From Frankia sp. AiPa1 (GTDB taxonomy: Bacteria > Actinomycetota > Actinomycetes > Frankiales > Frankiaceae): 64,000 nt of DNA. Below are positions 45,276 through 56,638 of the stretch, piece after piece (position 1 is the first letter of the stretch; the number at the start of each line of letters is the position of its first letter). A program made the translations under genes and the position numbers. Under the pieces are notes generated by a model. It did not search any database and was not told the DNA's origin. It saw only the letters and a list, made by a program, of their open reading frames with translations. The stretch lies in NCBI RefSeq assembly GCF_023243075.1, contig NZ_JALKFZ020000001.1, positions 186,001 to 250,000 on the forward strand. Direction: 5' to 3'.

Positions 45276-45707
45276 TCAGGACCGCTCGGTGAACCGGGCG
45301 TGCCAGATCGCGCATCGGCGCGCGTAGTCGTCGAGGTGGCGCTCGCTGAACGCCTGAGGGTCCCAGACCTGGGCGGTCACCTCGGCGAGATCCTTCCAGA
45401 GATAGGCGAACACGGCCCGCCCGTCCGTCAGGACGAGCGGGCCGACCTCGTAGGCGACCCCCTCGAAGGCGTCGAGAACACCCGTCTGCGCGGTATCGAG
45501 TCCCAGCAGCACCTGGCCGGACGTCTGGGACGCAGGATCCGGCACGAGTCCCGGGTAGAGGCGGTCCCGCAGACCCGCCGCCCGCCAGCCGGCGACAGCG
45601 GCCCGCTCCATCCGCGGCACCCGGCCGAGCAGGATGGCCAGTACCTCGGGGAACATCAGCGTCCCGTAGACGAACAACGGCCGGTGACCCTCGACGGGAC
45701 GCGTCAT
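45276..45707 (-). CDS. Gamma-glutamylcyclotransferase (AIG2/GGCT)-like protein
   Basis: The fold's signature LFVYGTLMFPEV is at 11-22, forming the substrate loop, and a conserved acidic residue lies in VLDAFEGVAYEVGPL. The 143 residues fit the single-domain family. Members cleave gamma-glutamyl amines or act in glutathione-like metabolism, but many are untested, and this one has no informative neighbour. It is divergent from pyrE with 42 bases between. Confidence 0.8.
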   Translation of the reverse strand: MTRPVEGHRPLFVYGTLMFPEVLAILLGRVPRMERAAVAGWRAAGLRDRLYPGLVPDPASQTSGQVLLGLDTAQTGVLDAFEGVAYEVGPLVLTDGRAVFAYLWKDLAEVTAQVWDPQAFSERHLDDYARRCAIWHARFTERS

Positions 45708-45749
45708 GAGATCACGCTAGCGGCCGACGGCGCACTAAAGTGCACGGAC

Positions 45750-46280
45750 GTGAGCGACAACGCGGCGCTGGCCGCTCAGGTACGGGCTGCCTCCCACCTC
45801 ACCGGCACCTTTCTGCTGCGGTCCGGTCGAACGAGCAACGAGTACTTCGACAAGTACCTCTTCGAGGCGGATCCGGCCCTGCTCGCCGCCATCGTCGACG
45901 GCCTGGTCGGACTCGTGCCGCCGGAGGCGGAGATCCTCGCTGGTCTGGAACTGGGCGGTGTGCCACTGGCGACCCTCCTCGCTGCGCGCACCGGGCTGCC
46001 CGCCCGCTTCGTTCGCAAGAAGGCCAAGGAGTACGGCACCCGGCGGATCGCCGAGGGCGGAGCAGTCGCCGACCGCCAGGTCGTCCTGGTCGAGGACGTG
46101 GTGACCTCCGGCGGTGCCGTGTTGGACGCCACCCGGGTGCTGCGCGAGGAGGGCGCGGTAGTGACGGACGTGCTCTGCGTCATTGACCGCGCCGAGGGCG
46201 GCCGGGAACGGCTCGCCGAGCTGGGCCTCACACTGCACCCGTTGCTGACCCGCGCCGAGCTCGACGCCGCGGCCGGCTGA
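45750..46280 (+). CDS. pyrE: Orotate phosphoribosyltransferase
   Basis: PyrE makes orotidine 5'-phosphate from orotate and PRPP in pyrimidine synthesis. The GTG at 45750 gives 176 residues. The PRPP-binding motif VVLVEDVVTSGGA is at 111-123, and the flexible loop region RFVRKKAKEYGTRR follows the family. A stretch with GCACT/AGTGC symmetry precedes the start. It stands apart from other pyr genes, as in many actinobacteria. Confidence 0.93.
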   Translation: MSDNAALAAQVRAASHLTGTFLLRSGRTSNEYFDKYLFEADPALLAAIVDGLVGLVPPEAEILAGLELGGVPLATLLAARTGLPARFVRKKAKEYGTRRIAEGGAVADRQVVLVEDVVTSGGAVLDATRVLREEGAVVTDVLCVIDRAEGGRERLAELGLTLHPLLTRAELDAAAG

Positions 46281-46318
46281 CTCGGCCCGAACCGACGAGG
46301 AAGAACTCCCCCGTCATG

Positions 46319-46354
46319 GCGACAGGCCCCGGAAGTGCTTCCGGGGCCTGTCGC
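46319..46354. terminator. Bidirectional terminator between pyrE and tRNA-Tyr
   Basis: A perfect 17-bp inverted repeat (46319-46335 with 46338-46354), arm GCGACAGGCCCCGGAAG, lies 38 bases after pyrE and 30 bases past tRNA-Tyr on the other strand. It can serve both. Confidence 0.88.
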
Positions 46355-46384
46355 GCAGCATGATCCGATCCGGATCGGGGGTGG

Positions 46385-46466
46385 TGGCAGGTGATGGATT
46401 CGAACCATCGTAGGCTGAGCCGACGGTTTTACAGACCGCTCCCTTTGGCCGCTCGGGCAACCTGCC
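46385..46466 (-). tRNA. tRNA-Tyr(GTA)
   Basis: An 82-base class II tRNA with acceptor GGCAGGT/ACCTGCC, anticodon stem CGGT/ACCG with loop CTGTAAA (anticodon GTA), a long variable arm and the T arm GATGG-TTCGAAT-CCATC. The discriminator is A. Unlike the other three tRNAs here, CCA follows in the genome (46382-46384). Confidence 0.95.
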
Positions 46467-46652
46467 GCTGTGGACGAGCATACCGGTCCTGACGGAGCAT
46501 CGGGACGCGGGCCCACCACAGACGACATCACGCCACCCGATCAGCGCGGTGTGTAGTTAGATATTCGGCTGTCGCGGCCGCCACGACCGCCACCAAGGGC
46601 GCTCGCGTCGCGCCATTCGCCCCATACCGCATCGAACAGGAGGTCCGTACTC

Positions 46653-47141
46653 GTGGCCGACCCGTCCTTTGACATCGTCAGCAAAGTTGATACCCAGGAG
46701 ATCGACAACGCCGTCAACCAGACGGCCAAGGAGATCCGGAACCGGTTCGACTTCCGGGACACCGGCGCTTCGGCATCCCTGTCGGGCGAGTCGATTCTGC
46801 TGATAGCGAACACCGACGAGCGAGTCAAGGCTGTGCTCGACGTCCTGCAGGAGAAGTTCGTCAAACGCGGCATCTCGCTCAAGGCGTTGTCCTTCGACGA
46901 GCCGAAGGCGTCGGGCAAGGAGTTCCGCCTGCCCGTGACCGTGCAGCAGGGCATCTCTGAGGAGAAGGCCCGCGTGATCGCGAAGAAGATCCGGACGGAT
47001 GGGCCGAAAGGGGTACAGGCTCAGATCCAGGGTGATCAACTGAGGGTCACCGGGAAGAAGCGGGACGACCTACAGCGGGTCATCCAGCTGCTGAAGGGCG
47101 AGGACTTCGATGTCCCGCTCCAGTTCGTCAACTACCGCTAG
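46653..47141 (+). CDS. yajQ: YajQ-family nucleotide-binding protein
   Basis: YajQ proteins bind nucleotides; a Xanthomonas/Pseudomonas member binds cyclic di-GMP and acts as a transcription co-regulator. The GTG start follows AGGAGG by ~10 bases. The 162 residues match the family length and show [20 protein letters not shown], the KGISLKAL-like segment [20 protein letters not shown], and the C-terminal VPLQFVNYR. The ligand in actinobacteria is unproven. Confidence 0.93.
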   Translation: MADPSFDIVSKVDTQEIDNAVNQTAKEIRNRFDFRDTGASASLSGESILLIANTDERVKAVLDVLQEKFVKRGISLKALSFDEPKASGKEFRLPVTVQQGISEEKARVIAKKIRTDGPKGVQAQIQGDQLRVTGKKRDDLQRVIQLLKGEDFDVPLQFVNYR

Positions 47142-47183
47142 GTTTCGCCGGCCGCGCGCCGAGAGTCGTGGCCTCATAATGAC

Positions 47184-47217
47184 GCACCCCGCCCGATGGG
47201 GGGTCCGGGCGGGGTGC
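47184..47217. terminator. Bidirectional terminator between yajQ and htpX
   Basis: GCACCCCGCCCG (47184-47195) pairs perfectly with CGGGCGGGGTGC (47206-47217) around a ten-base loop, 43 bases after yajQ. It probably also bounds htpX from the other side. Confidence 0.82.
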
Positions 47218-47386
47218 TTGCGGCGGAGCCTGGGGGTGTGCTCCGCCGCGGTCAGGTTCGCGGGTGGCGGCCATAGCGGCCATCTGCCCGCGCACGCCGG
47301 CCATGGAGAAATATTACGCCGCAGCGACGACCGTAAACCTGCGACACCACGACGGACAACAACGTTGTCATCCGGCTGGGTCACCG

Positions 47387-48256
47387 CTACGGATTCATTC
47401 GCGACATCTGCTCCAGCCGCGCGATTCGTTCGTTCATGGGCGGATGCGTCGAGAACAGCTTCGCGACGCCTCCGCCGCGGAACGGGTTCGCAATCATCAG
47501 CGCGGCGGCCGGGCCCACCCGTGAGCTGGGCACCAGCGGCCGGGCCGCCGTGCCAAGCTCCAGCTTGCGCAACGCGCTTGCCAGTCCCATCGGGTCGCCG
47601 GTGAGCGTCGCACCCGATTCATCCGCCTGATACTCCCGCGCCCGGCTGATGGCGAGCTGGATGATCGTCGCCGCGACCGGACCCAGGATCATCAGCAGGA
47701 GAAGTTCAAAGATACCCGGACCGTTCTCATCGTTCCGGCCGCCACCGAAGATAGCGAGGAACTGGGCCATGTTGGCCAGATACACGATGACGCTGGCCAG
47801 CGCTCCGGCCACGGACGCGATGAGTATGTCCCGGTTGTAGACATGACTGAGCTCATGCCCAAGGACGCCCCGCAGCTCACGGTCGTCCATGAGTTCCATG
47901 ATGCCTTCCGTGCAGCAGACCGCCGCGTTACGCGGGCCTCGGCCGGTCGCGAAGGCGTTCGGCGCGCCGGTGGGGCTCAGATAGAGCCGCGGCATCGGCA
48001 TCCGGGCCTGGCGGGCGAGATCGCCGACGATGGCGTACAGCCGGGGCTGCTCGACCTGGGTCACCGGATAGGCACTCATCGACCGCAGCGCGATGCGGTC
48101 GGAGAAGAAGTAGGAAATACCGTTCATCGCCAGCGCAACGAACAGCGCAACGAGCAGACCAGCCCGACCGAACAGAGAGCCGACCAGCAGGATGGCGGCG
48201 GACAGCACGCCGAGGAGCAGCGCGGTCTTCAGACCGTTGAGGTGGCGGTGTGACAT
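47387..48256 (-). CDS. htpX: Membrane zinc metalloprotease HtpX (M48B)
   Basis: HtpX degrades damaged membrane proteins. The 289-residue product has two N-terminal helices (~10-28, 31-50), the zinc motif [10 protein letters not shown] (His134, Glu135, His138) with third ligand Glu208 in [12 protein letters not shown], and two further membrane helices (~145-170, 182-203). Its Cys-Cys at 114-115 in AVCCTEGIM is as seen in relatives. It faces yajQ convergently across a terminator. Confidence 0.95.
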   Translation of the reverse strand: MSHRHLNGLKTALLLGVLSAAILLVGSLFGRAGLLVALFVALAMNGISYFFSDRIALRSMSAYPVTQVEQPRLYAIVGDLARQARMPMPRLYLSPTGAPNAFATGRGPRNAAVCCTEGIMELMDDRELRGVLGHELSHVYNRDILIASVAGALASVIVYLANMAQFLAIFGGGRNDENGPGIFELLLLMILGPVAATIIQLAISRAREYQADESGATLTGDPMGLASALRKLELGTAARPLVPSSRVGPAAALMIANPFRGGGVAKLFSTHPPMNERIARLEQMSRMNP

Positions 48257-48493
48257 GGCGATCGGGGTCCGTCCTCTGTGACGACATCCGTCCGCTGGCG
48301 ATGACCAGGGCCGTAGGTACCCGGAACCGTGGCGACCAGGCCAGGTCGGCGACCGTCGGAACGGCAGTGCGTCTGAACCAGCACCGCTTCAGGAACCGCG
48401 GTGCACCCGAACCAACGTGGCAGGGCCAGGGCAACGTTCCCGGGGGGAGCCGGTCCCGGCGGGGATGTGGCCCACACCTGTGGGTCCTGCCCC

Positions 48494-49414
48494 TCAGGTC
48501 TCGGTCAGACCACCGCGCAGCCGGATGGCATCCACCGGGTCGAGGAGGCCGGCGCGGGCGAGCTCGCCGGCGGTGAACAGGGCCAGCGCCCGGTAGACCT
48601 CGGCGGCGGCGGGGTCCACCCGGGCCAGGGCGTGCTGGTGCGCGAGCAGTGTGCCCAGGTCGGCGCGACGGACGGGCCCGGTAGCCGCCGCCCAGCCACC
48701 GGCCAGCGCGTTGCGGAGAGACGCATGCAGCAACGGGCTCAGAGCGGCGGCCGGATCGGCGATTCCGACGTCCGCGAGGAGGTCCCGGGCAACAGCGGTC
48801 AAACTGGCCAGAAAGTTGCCACCGAGGACCAGGGCAGCATGATATTGGTCACGATGCTCCTCCGGAACGTCAAGGGGGACACCGCCGATATCGGCCACCA
48901 GGCGCCGCGCTGCCACGATGGCCTGGGCATCCGCGGTGATGCCGAACGGGACGCCCACAAACATCTCCGCCTCGCCACCGGGGAGCCCGTCGGGTTCATC
49001 GACGTTCCCCGGCAGCGTCATGATCGGGTGTAGTGCGACGCGGTGAGCGCCGTGGCCCTGTCCAGCGGCCAACACCGCGAGTCCGTGCCGACCGCTGAGG
49101 TGCGCGAGGAGCTGACCTGCCCGCACGGCCCCGACGGCGACCAGCCGAGCCGTGACCTGCGCGATCGCGTCGTCGGGCACGGCCACAAGGAGAAGGTCGG
49201 CCTGCCGCAGCCGATCCGCGATCCCCGCCGCGGGGCCGGTCCAGGCGGCGGGGAAACGGGCCGCCGCCCGGGCGCGGGCCGACTCGGACCGGGTGCCCAC
49301 CGCCACCACCGTGTACCCCGCGCCGACGAGGGCGAGAGCCAGAGCGCTGCCGGCCCGGCCGGCTCCGACCAGGCCGACGGCGCTCGCGGCCCGAACAGTC
49401 GCAGGTCGGCTCAT
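48494..49414 (-). CDS. Rossmann-fold and DUF2520 domain protein
   Basis: The N-terminus VGLVGAGRAGSALALALVGA (from ~13) is a GxGxxG dinucleotide-binding fold. The following DLLLVAVPDDAIAQV and the C-terminal helical domain (HRDQYHAALVLGGNFLASLT) are those of the F420/ketopantoate-reductase-like DUF2520 family. The 306-residue length fits. Members often lie by panC, but that is not so here. The substrate is unknown; a reductase acting on a 2-keto acid is only a family-based guess. Confidence 0.85.
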   Translation of the reverse strand: MSRPATVRAASAVGLVGAGRAGSALALALVGAGYTVVAVGTRSESARARAAARFPAAWTGPAAGIADRLRQADLLLVAVPDDAIAQVTARLVAVGAVRAGQLLAHLSGRHGLAVLAAGQGHGAHRVALHPIMTLPGNVDEPDGLPGGEAEMFVGVPFGITADAQAIVAARRLVADIGGVPLDVPEEHRDQYHAALVLGGNFLASLTAVARDLLADVGIADPAAALSPLLHASLRNALAGGWAAATGPVRRADLGTLLAHQHALARVDPAAAEVYRALALFTAGELARAGLLDPVDAIRLRGGLTET

Positions 49415-50000
49415 ACCGTCCGCCCGGCCTGTGCCCGGGGGTGGCTGCTCACCATGTGTTCCTTACGCCCGCACCGCGGTACTCCCGCGCGGGGGTACCG
49501 AGGCTTAGAGCGGTTGCGCAGGCCCGCGTCGGGCGGACGACACCCCGACGGCGGTTCATGGGCCGATACTCTCGGTGTGGCGGAACCCTCTGCGTGGCAG
49601 CTACGGAGGATTGCAAAGCGAAGACAGAGAGTTACTCTAAACACTGACAGACGCCCCCGCATGCCGACAGATCTCGCGGTGGGGGGTGCACAGACAATCA
49701 AGGCTCGCCACGTTACGGGCCGATGTCAACACGATCATCGGCGCGACGCCCCGGGAGCGGTTCGCCCGCCGACCACCGCACCATCGGTCACACCCATACG
49801 AAGTACTCCGGCCGAACCACGGGGCGCGCATATATACACAGAGTTGACAGTCAATCACCACCAGGGCAGAGAACCGTAGATCATCTAATTCGGGTCCGAT
49901 CGGTAGGCCGTGTCCGAGCTCTCGGAGAGCCTCGGCTCGCCGCACGCACCTCATTGCGGCAGCCGCTAGGCTGGTGTGGTACCCGAGGAGGTTACTGAAA
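49415..50000. other. Spacer between the DUF2520 gene and korA
   Basis: No gene is supported in 586 bases. A patch at ~49590-49870 is lower in GC than its surroundings. It holds two perfect short palindromes, AGAGTTACTCT (49628-49638) and TTGACAGTCAA (49844-49854). A -10-like TAGGCT lies close to korA. Confidence 0.5.
49967..49972 (+). promoter_or_regulatory. Candidate -10 element of korA
   Basis: TAGGCT, a frequent actinobacterial -10, ends 28 bases before the korA GTG. No TTGAC-like -35 is at the right distance, so activation by another factor or a minor sigma factor is possible. Confidence 0.4.
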
Positions 50001-51880
<1,880 letters not shown>

Positions 51881-51884
<4 letters not shown>

Positions 51885-52942
51885 CCGTCACGACGAACCG
51901 TTCCGGAATCAGCAACCGTCTGCTCGACCTGGTGCCCGCCGCGCCCGGACCGCAGAGCCGCAAGGACTTCACCTCCGATCAGGAGGTGCGCTGGTGCCCG
52001 GGTTGCGGTGACTACGCCATCCTCGCCACTGTCCAGGGTTTTCTGCCCGAGCTCGGCATCGCGCGCGAGAACGTCGTGTTCATCTCCGGGATCGGCTGTT
52101 CCTCCCGTTTTCCGTACTACCTGCAGACCTATGGGATGCACTCCATCCATGGCCGCGCACCGACGATCGCCACCGGCCTCGCCACCTCGCGGCCGGATCT
52201 GTCGGTCTGGGTCGTCACCGGAGACGGCGACGCGCTCTCGATCGGTGGCAACCACCTGCTGCACGCGCTGCGCCGCAACGTCAACCTGAAGATCCTGATG
52301 TTCAACAACCGGATCTACGGTCTGACCAAGGGCCAGTACTCGCCCACCTCGGAGGTCGGCAAGATCACAAAGTCGACGCCGTACGGCTCGCTGGACCGGC
52401 CTTACAACCCGGTCTCGCTGGCCCTCGGCGCGGAGGCGACGTTCGTCGCCCGCTCGATCGACTCCGACCGTGCACATCTGACCTCGGTGCTGCGCGCCGC
52501 CGCGGAGCACCCGGGCACGGCGTTCGTCGAGATCTTCCAGAACTGCAACATCTTCAACGACGGCGCCTTCGACCCGCTCAAGGACCGCTCGACCCGTGAC
52601 GACGTGACGCTGCGCCTCGTGCACGGCGAGCCGCTGGTCTTCGGCGCCGAGGGCGACAAGGGTATCCGGCGCACGGACGACGGCGGCCTGGCGGTCGTCT
52701 CCGCCGACGCGCCCGGCGTCCTCGTCCACAACGCGTCGGCCGCGGACCCGAGCCAGTCGTTCGCGCTGTCCAGAGTCACCGGGGACTCCCATGGGGTCAC
52801 CCCCATCGGCATCTTCCGTAACGTCGATGTTCCGACCTACGACGAGGCGCTCAACAGGCAGATCGTCGATGCGAAGAGCAAGCAGGGTGACGGGGACCTG
52901 ATGAACCTGATCTCCGGCGGGGAGACCTGGACCATCGCCTGA
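51881..52942 (+). CDS. korB: 2-oxoglutarate:ferredoxin oxidoreductase, beta subunit
   Basis: KorB binds thiamine diphosphate and one 4Fe-4S cluster. The 353-residue product has cluster ligands Cys39 and Cys42 (WCPGCGDY), Cys73 (GIGCSS) and Cys222 (FQNCNIFN). The ThDP motif begins at GDGD (114-117) and continues to [11 protein letters not shown]. The GTG start overlaps the korA stop. A terminator follows, so korAB form a two-gene operon. Confidence 0.95.
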
Positions 52943-52994
52943 CCCCAGCTGCCTTCTGACTCCGGAGCGGCGGCTGACCCGGATCGGCACCAGG

Positions 52995-53034
52995 CGAGGC
53001 CGGGCGCGCGTTTCCCCCGCGCGTCCCGGCCTCG
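52995..53034 (+). terminator. Terminator of korAB
   Basis: A 16-bp stem with a single bulged base (52995-53010 with 53018-53034) closes the loop TTTCCCC. The arm is CGAGGCCGGGCGCGCG. It lies 52 bases past korB. Confidence 0.8.
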
Positions 53035-53232
53035 TCGTGTATCCGCACACGTTTTGTGGAGATATATCCGATTTATGCACCCGATCTCGCTTTACCGCTC
53101 GGCGCAGAAGGCGGTGACGCCAGCCCGATATGCCGGCTGCCACGCGGGAGAACAGAGACGGATCCGATAGACCGCGTCCGGATGTCTGACATCAGCCGGC
53201 TACGGCGCCTTAACGCGCGCCCTGTCTGATGG

Positions 53233-53260
53233 TTGCCGCTCCGCGCTGGTCCGGTAGGGT
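53233..53260 (+). promoter_or_regulatory. Candidate promoter upstream of the low-complexity membrane protein gene
   Basis: TTGCCG (53233-53238) and TAGGGT (53255-53260) are spaced by 16 bases, about 215 bases before the likely GTG start. Both hexamers are fair matches only. Confidence 0.4.
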
Positions 53261-53475
53261 AAGGACTGCGCGTGGGGGTGCCGTGCGGCCCGGGGGGGCT
53301 CACCACACCAGTGCAGCCGGAGGCATAGTGCGGGGTCATCGAGCCCTCCGCCCACGGCCCGCGGGAGCTCCGCGTTCGCCGTTGGGTCCTGTTCATGCGT
53401 CCGTGGCCACGACGGCTTGCTCCCGTCGTCCCGGGTCGACGCAGCCGCGCATTTCTGAGCGCGCCGGAGGCCACC

Positions 53476-55584
53476 GTGGGTAGTCATTCCGCCGGCCGCC
53501 ATGCCCGGCACACAACCGCCGCCCGAAACGGCGACGAAGGCCGCGAGGCCGTCACCCGCCGTCCCATCGTCACCGCGGCCTGGCCCCAGGCGACACCGCC
53601 GGACGCCGCCGTGGTCCTCGACCCCAGGCGGCGGGCCGTGCACCCGGCCTGGCCGGGCCGCAGCGGCCAGGCGGCACCGTCCAGGCCGTCGGTGCTGATC
53701 AGCCCGGTGCCCACCGGCCCAGAAGGACAGGTTTCGGGGCGGCCGCCAGCCCGGCCGACCGTACCTCCTCCTGGTGAGCGGGACACGATCACCGGTCCTC
53801 TCTCGGTCAGCACCACCGCACGCCGAGATCAGGAAGCTGCCTCCACCGGCCTCCGGTGGCGAGCCGATCACGGCCACGCCCTCTCCCCTGGTAGCTCGGC
53901 CGGTCCCGGCGGCGCTGGTCATAGCGGCGGCTCGGGCCGTTCCGCTGCGGGCTCCATCCTCGTGACCGGTCCCGACGACGCTCCGCGGTCGAGTGCGGTG
54001 GGCGCGTCGTCCGCCACGGCATCCACGTTCTGGGCCGATCCGTACCCGTCCACCGGTGGCCACGCCGTTGCTGCTGCCGGTCGCCTCGACGCGGCCGAGG
54101 TCGGTGGTGGCCACAGCGCCCCGCACGCCTACGACGTCGGTGGTCATCGCGATGCTGGTTCCCACAACGAGCCGACCGGTGTCGGCGGAGCCCCGACCGG
54201 CCTTGATGGGGATCCGGACGGCCTGTACCGCGACGCCGTCGGCTGGTACGGCGGTGCCGAGCTCCACGGTGGTGCGGGTCGGCACGGCGGTGCAGGCGCC
54301 CATGGCAGCACCGGCCGGTATGACGGCCCCGGCCACCGGGATGACGCCGACGAGGTGTGGTCGGCGCCGCCGCCAGACCAGGGCTGGACGGACCAGGGCT
54401 GGCCAGAACAGAGCCGGTCAGGACCGGGCACCGAGCCGGCCTCCGACGGGATGTGGGGCACCAGCGATCTCTCGGGCGCGGCCTGGGCCGCGGGGGCCAC
54501 GGCCAGCGAAGGCCACGGCTCGGCCCGATACGGCAGCCGGTGGGGCAGTCTCGGCCACCGGGGCTATGACGCTGCTCGCCGTGACGGCCAGGAGGTTGCG
54601 GGTCAGTGGTGGGCGCAGGGCAACTCCCGGACCAACGAGGCCGCCGCGATGGACGAGGCCGCCGACTGGGCCGTGGACACGGACCTGGCCGCCGAGTCGG
54701 GCCTGGCCGAGCAGTCGAACTGGGCTGATCGGTATGGCACGGCCTGGCAGTCAACCTCGTCTCGCCGGGCCGGTGATTACGGGGGCGGTACCTTCACCGC
54801 CAGCCGGATGCCCGTCGTTCCCACCACCCGCACCGAGGCGGTCCTGGCGCCCCGCTCGGAGGACACACAGGTCATCCGCCTCCCAGGCGCACACCGGGCA
54901 CCCGCTCGGCGTGGCAGCCGGGGCAACGGCCGGGTGCGCTTGGCCGCCGCCGGCACCGTGTCGATCGCAGGCCTGTCGGCCATCGTCGCGGGCGTGACCC
55001 TCGGCGGCGAACAGCCCGGTTCCGCGACCGTCCCGAGCAGCGGGGACGCCTCGCGGATCCAGTACAACGGCCGCACCGACGCGCTCGCCCTGGGCTCCAC
55101 GCAGAACCAGGCTTCACGTGGTTCCACCCGCGGCACCCCGCCCCGGGCCGAGCCCGCACCCCATCCCAGCCAGGCCGGTCAGGGTGGCTCCAGCTCGTCG
55201 CTTGGCACGGGACACAGCGCTGTCACCACCGCCACGCTCGGTCCGTCGACCGCACCGGTCCCGATCATCACGCTGGTGCCGCAGGGCAGCGCCACTGGCC
55301 CGACCGACCTGCGCGGCCTCACGCCGAGCACCTCCGCGTCGACCTCTCCGACGGCGCCGGACACCTCGGCGACCCTGAGTACCAGCCCGTCGAGCACCGG
55401 CCTTGGCGGTCTCCCGTTCGACCCGGAGGCCCCCTCGACCTCGGCGACGCCCCTGGCGACGACCACATCGAGCCCCTCGGCGTCCGCGTACGCGGACGAG
55501 AGCGACCTGCTGTCGACGGCGTCGTCCATGCCGATCAGCATCACCCCACTGCTGCCCAGCGCGAGCGCGGCCTCGGCGCACTAG
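53476..55584 (+). CDS. Low-complexity single-helix membrane protein of unknown function
   Basis: I do not recognise this gene. The GTG at 53476 is chosen because GGAGG lies five bases upstream. The 702 residues comprise a ~485-residue hydrophilic region rich in Gly, Ser, Ala, Asp and Trp (repeats such as HGGAGRHGGAGAHG and DQGWTDQGWPEQ), one hydrophobic segment at ~489-509 (AAAGTVSIAGLSAIVAGVTL) and a ~190-residue Ser/Thr/Pro/Ala-rich tail. The basic residues before the helix suggest that the large N-terminal part is cytoplasmic and the tail outside. GC at third codon positions stays high throughout, supporting a real gene. No catalytic motif is visible. Confidence 0.7.
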   Translation: MGSHSAGRHARHTTAARNGDEGREAVTRRPIVTAAWPQATPPDAAVVLDPRRRAVHPAWPGRSGQAAPSRPSVLISPVPTGPEGQVSGRPPARPTVPPPGERDTITGPLSVSTTARRDQEAASTGLRWRADHGHALSPGSSAGPGGAGHSGGSGRSAAGSILVTGPDDAPRSSAVGASSATASTFWADPYPSTGGHAVAAAGRLDAAEVGGGHSAPHAYDVGGHRDAGSHNEPTGVGGAPTGLDGDPDGLYRDAVGWYGGAELHGGAGRHGGAGAHGSTGRYDGPGHRDDADEVWSAPPPDQGWTDQGWPEQSRSGPGTEPASDGMWGTSDLSGAAWAAGATASEGHGSARYGSRWGSLGHRGYDAARRDGQEVAGQWWAQGNSRTNEAAAMDEAADWAVDTDLAAESGLAEQSNWADRYGTAWQSTSSRRAGDYGGGTFTASRMPVVPTTRTEAVLAPRSEDTQVIRLPGAHRAPARRGSRGNGRVRLAAAGTVSIAGLSAIVAGVTLGGEQPGSATVPSSGDASRIQYNGRTDALALGSTQNQASRGSTRGTPPRAEPAPHPSQAGQGGSSSSLGTGHSAVTTATLGPSTAPVPIITLVPQGSATGPTDLRGLTPSTSASTSPTAPDTSATLSTSPSSTGLGGLPFDPEAPSTSATPLATTTSSPSASAYADESDLLSTASSMPISITPLLPSASAASAH

Positions 55585-55590
55585 CGGCCC

Positions 55591-55625
55591 GCACCGGCTG
55601 GCCCGATAGGCGGGTCAGCCGGTGC
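55591..55625. terminator. Hairpin between the convergent low-complexity and prenyl synthase genes
   Basis: GCACCGGCTGGCCCG (55591-55605) pairs with 55611-55625 with one mismatch and a five-base loop. It starts seven bases after the plus-strand stop and overlaps the last codons of the minus-strand gene, so it may stop both transcripts. Confidence 0.7.
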
Positions 55626-56631
55626 GGTCGATGACGAAGTCGGCGAGCGAGCGAAGAGCGGTCTTCACCGGGCTGTCGGGAAGGGGCGCCAGGCAGTCGC
55701 GCGCCTGGGCGGACCAGGCAGCGAGCTCACGGCGGGCACGGGCCAGCCCGTCATGGTCGCGGAGCAGGTCAAGTGCCTCGGCGACGCCCTCGTCGGGGTT
55801 CCCACCACCCGCGGCGAAGTCGGAGACGATGAGCTCCCGCAGCCGCCGGGCCCCGGCGTCGTCGGACTGCAGCGCGTACAGCACCGGCAGGGTGGGCACG
55901 CCCTCCCGCAGATCGGTCCCGGGGGTCTTGCCGGAGTCCGCCGCGTCGGAGGCGACGTCGATGATGTCGTCGGAGAGCTGGAAGGCGACTCCGAACAGCT
56001 CGCCGAACGTGGCCAGCGTGTCCACAGTGATCGGGTCCGCGCCGGAGAGCATCGCTCCCAGCCGCCCGGAGGTGGCGATCAGCGACGCGGTCTTCTCCCG
56101 GACCACCCGCAGGTAGTGGGCGACCTGGTCCTGGCCGGCCGACGGGCCCACCGTCTCGCGAATCTGGCCCTCGCACAGCGTCGCGATGGTGCGGGCGAGT
56201 ATGCGGGTCGCCTCCGGGCCGAGATCCGCGGTGATGTCGGAGGCGCGGGCGAACAGGTAGTCGCCGGTGAGGATGGCGACCGTGTTCGTCCAGCGGAGGT
56301 TGGCGGACGCCGCGCCACGGCGGCGCGGCGCCTCGTCCATCACGTCATCGTGGTACAGGGTCGACAGATGGGTCAGTTCGATCGCGACCGCGGCCGGCAC
56401 CACCCCGGCGGCGCGCGGATCGGCGAAGTGCGCCGCCAGCAGCACAATGATCGGGCGGAACCGCTTGCCCCCCGCATCGACAAGATGCCGTGAGGTCTCG
56501 GTGACGAAGGCGAACTCGCTGCGCACCGAGGCACGCAGCAGCTCCTCCACCTGAACAAGACCTTCTCGCACAGCTTTTTCGAGATCAGGATCGGTCCTGA
56601 TCCCCATGACGTCCAGCCCGATAGCGCTCAT
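55615..56631 (-). CDS. Long-chain trans-polyprenyl diphosphate synthase
   Basis: The enzyme condenses isopentenyl diphosphate units into a long prenyl chain. Starting at MSAIGLDVMGIRTD gives 338 residues. The first Asp-rich motif DDVMD is at 95-99, the second DDIID at 221-225, and GKRFRP at 55-60 binds substrate. A small residue, Ser90, at the fifth position before the first motif suggests a long product. It follows nuoN by seven bases, so it is probably cotranscribed with complex I, fitting a role in the menaquinone side chain. Chain length cannot be read exactly. Confidence 0.9.
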   Translation of the reverse strand: MSAIGLDVMGIRTDPDLEKAVREGLVQVEELLRASVRSEFAFVTETSRHLVDAGGKRFRPIIVLLAAHFADPRAAGVVPAAVAIELTHLSTLYHDDVMDEAPRRRGAASANLRWTNTVAILTGDYLFARASDITADLGPEATRILARTIATLCEGQIRETVGPSAGQDQVAHYLRVVREKTASLIATSGRLGAMLSGADPITVDTLATFGELFGVAFQLSDDIIDVASDAADSGKTPGTDLREGVPTLPVLYALQSDDAGARRLRELIVSDFAAGGGNPDEGVAEALDLLRDHDGLARARRELAAWSAQARDCLAPLPDSPVKTALRSLADFVIDRTG

Positions 56632-56638
56632 ACCACCG

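Larger units (their letters stand above)
52943..53475. other. Spacer between korB and the low-complexity membrane protein gene
   Basis: The korB terminator lies at the left and a candidate promoter at 53233-53260. No gene is seen otherwise in 533 bases. In-frame codons from 53395 are probably not translated, since a GTG at 53476 has a good binding site. Confidence 0.5.

Noticed and set aside
49844..49872. TTGACA at 49844 as -35 of korA
   Set aside because: At 17-18 bases downstream only CAGAGA or AGAGAA is found, which is not an acceptable -10. The hexamer is noted instead as part of a palindrome.
53993..54997. A 334-codon open frame within the 702-residue gene in another frame
   Set aside because: Third-position GC and the binding site favour the longer frame; this one is Pro/Arg/Thr-rich, typical of a shifted frame.
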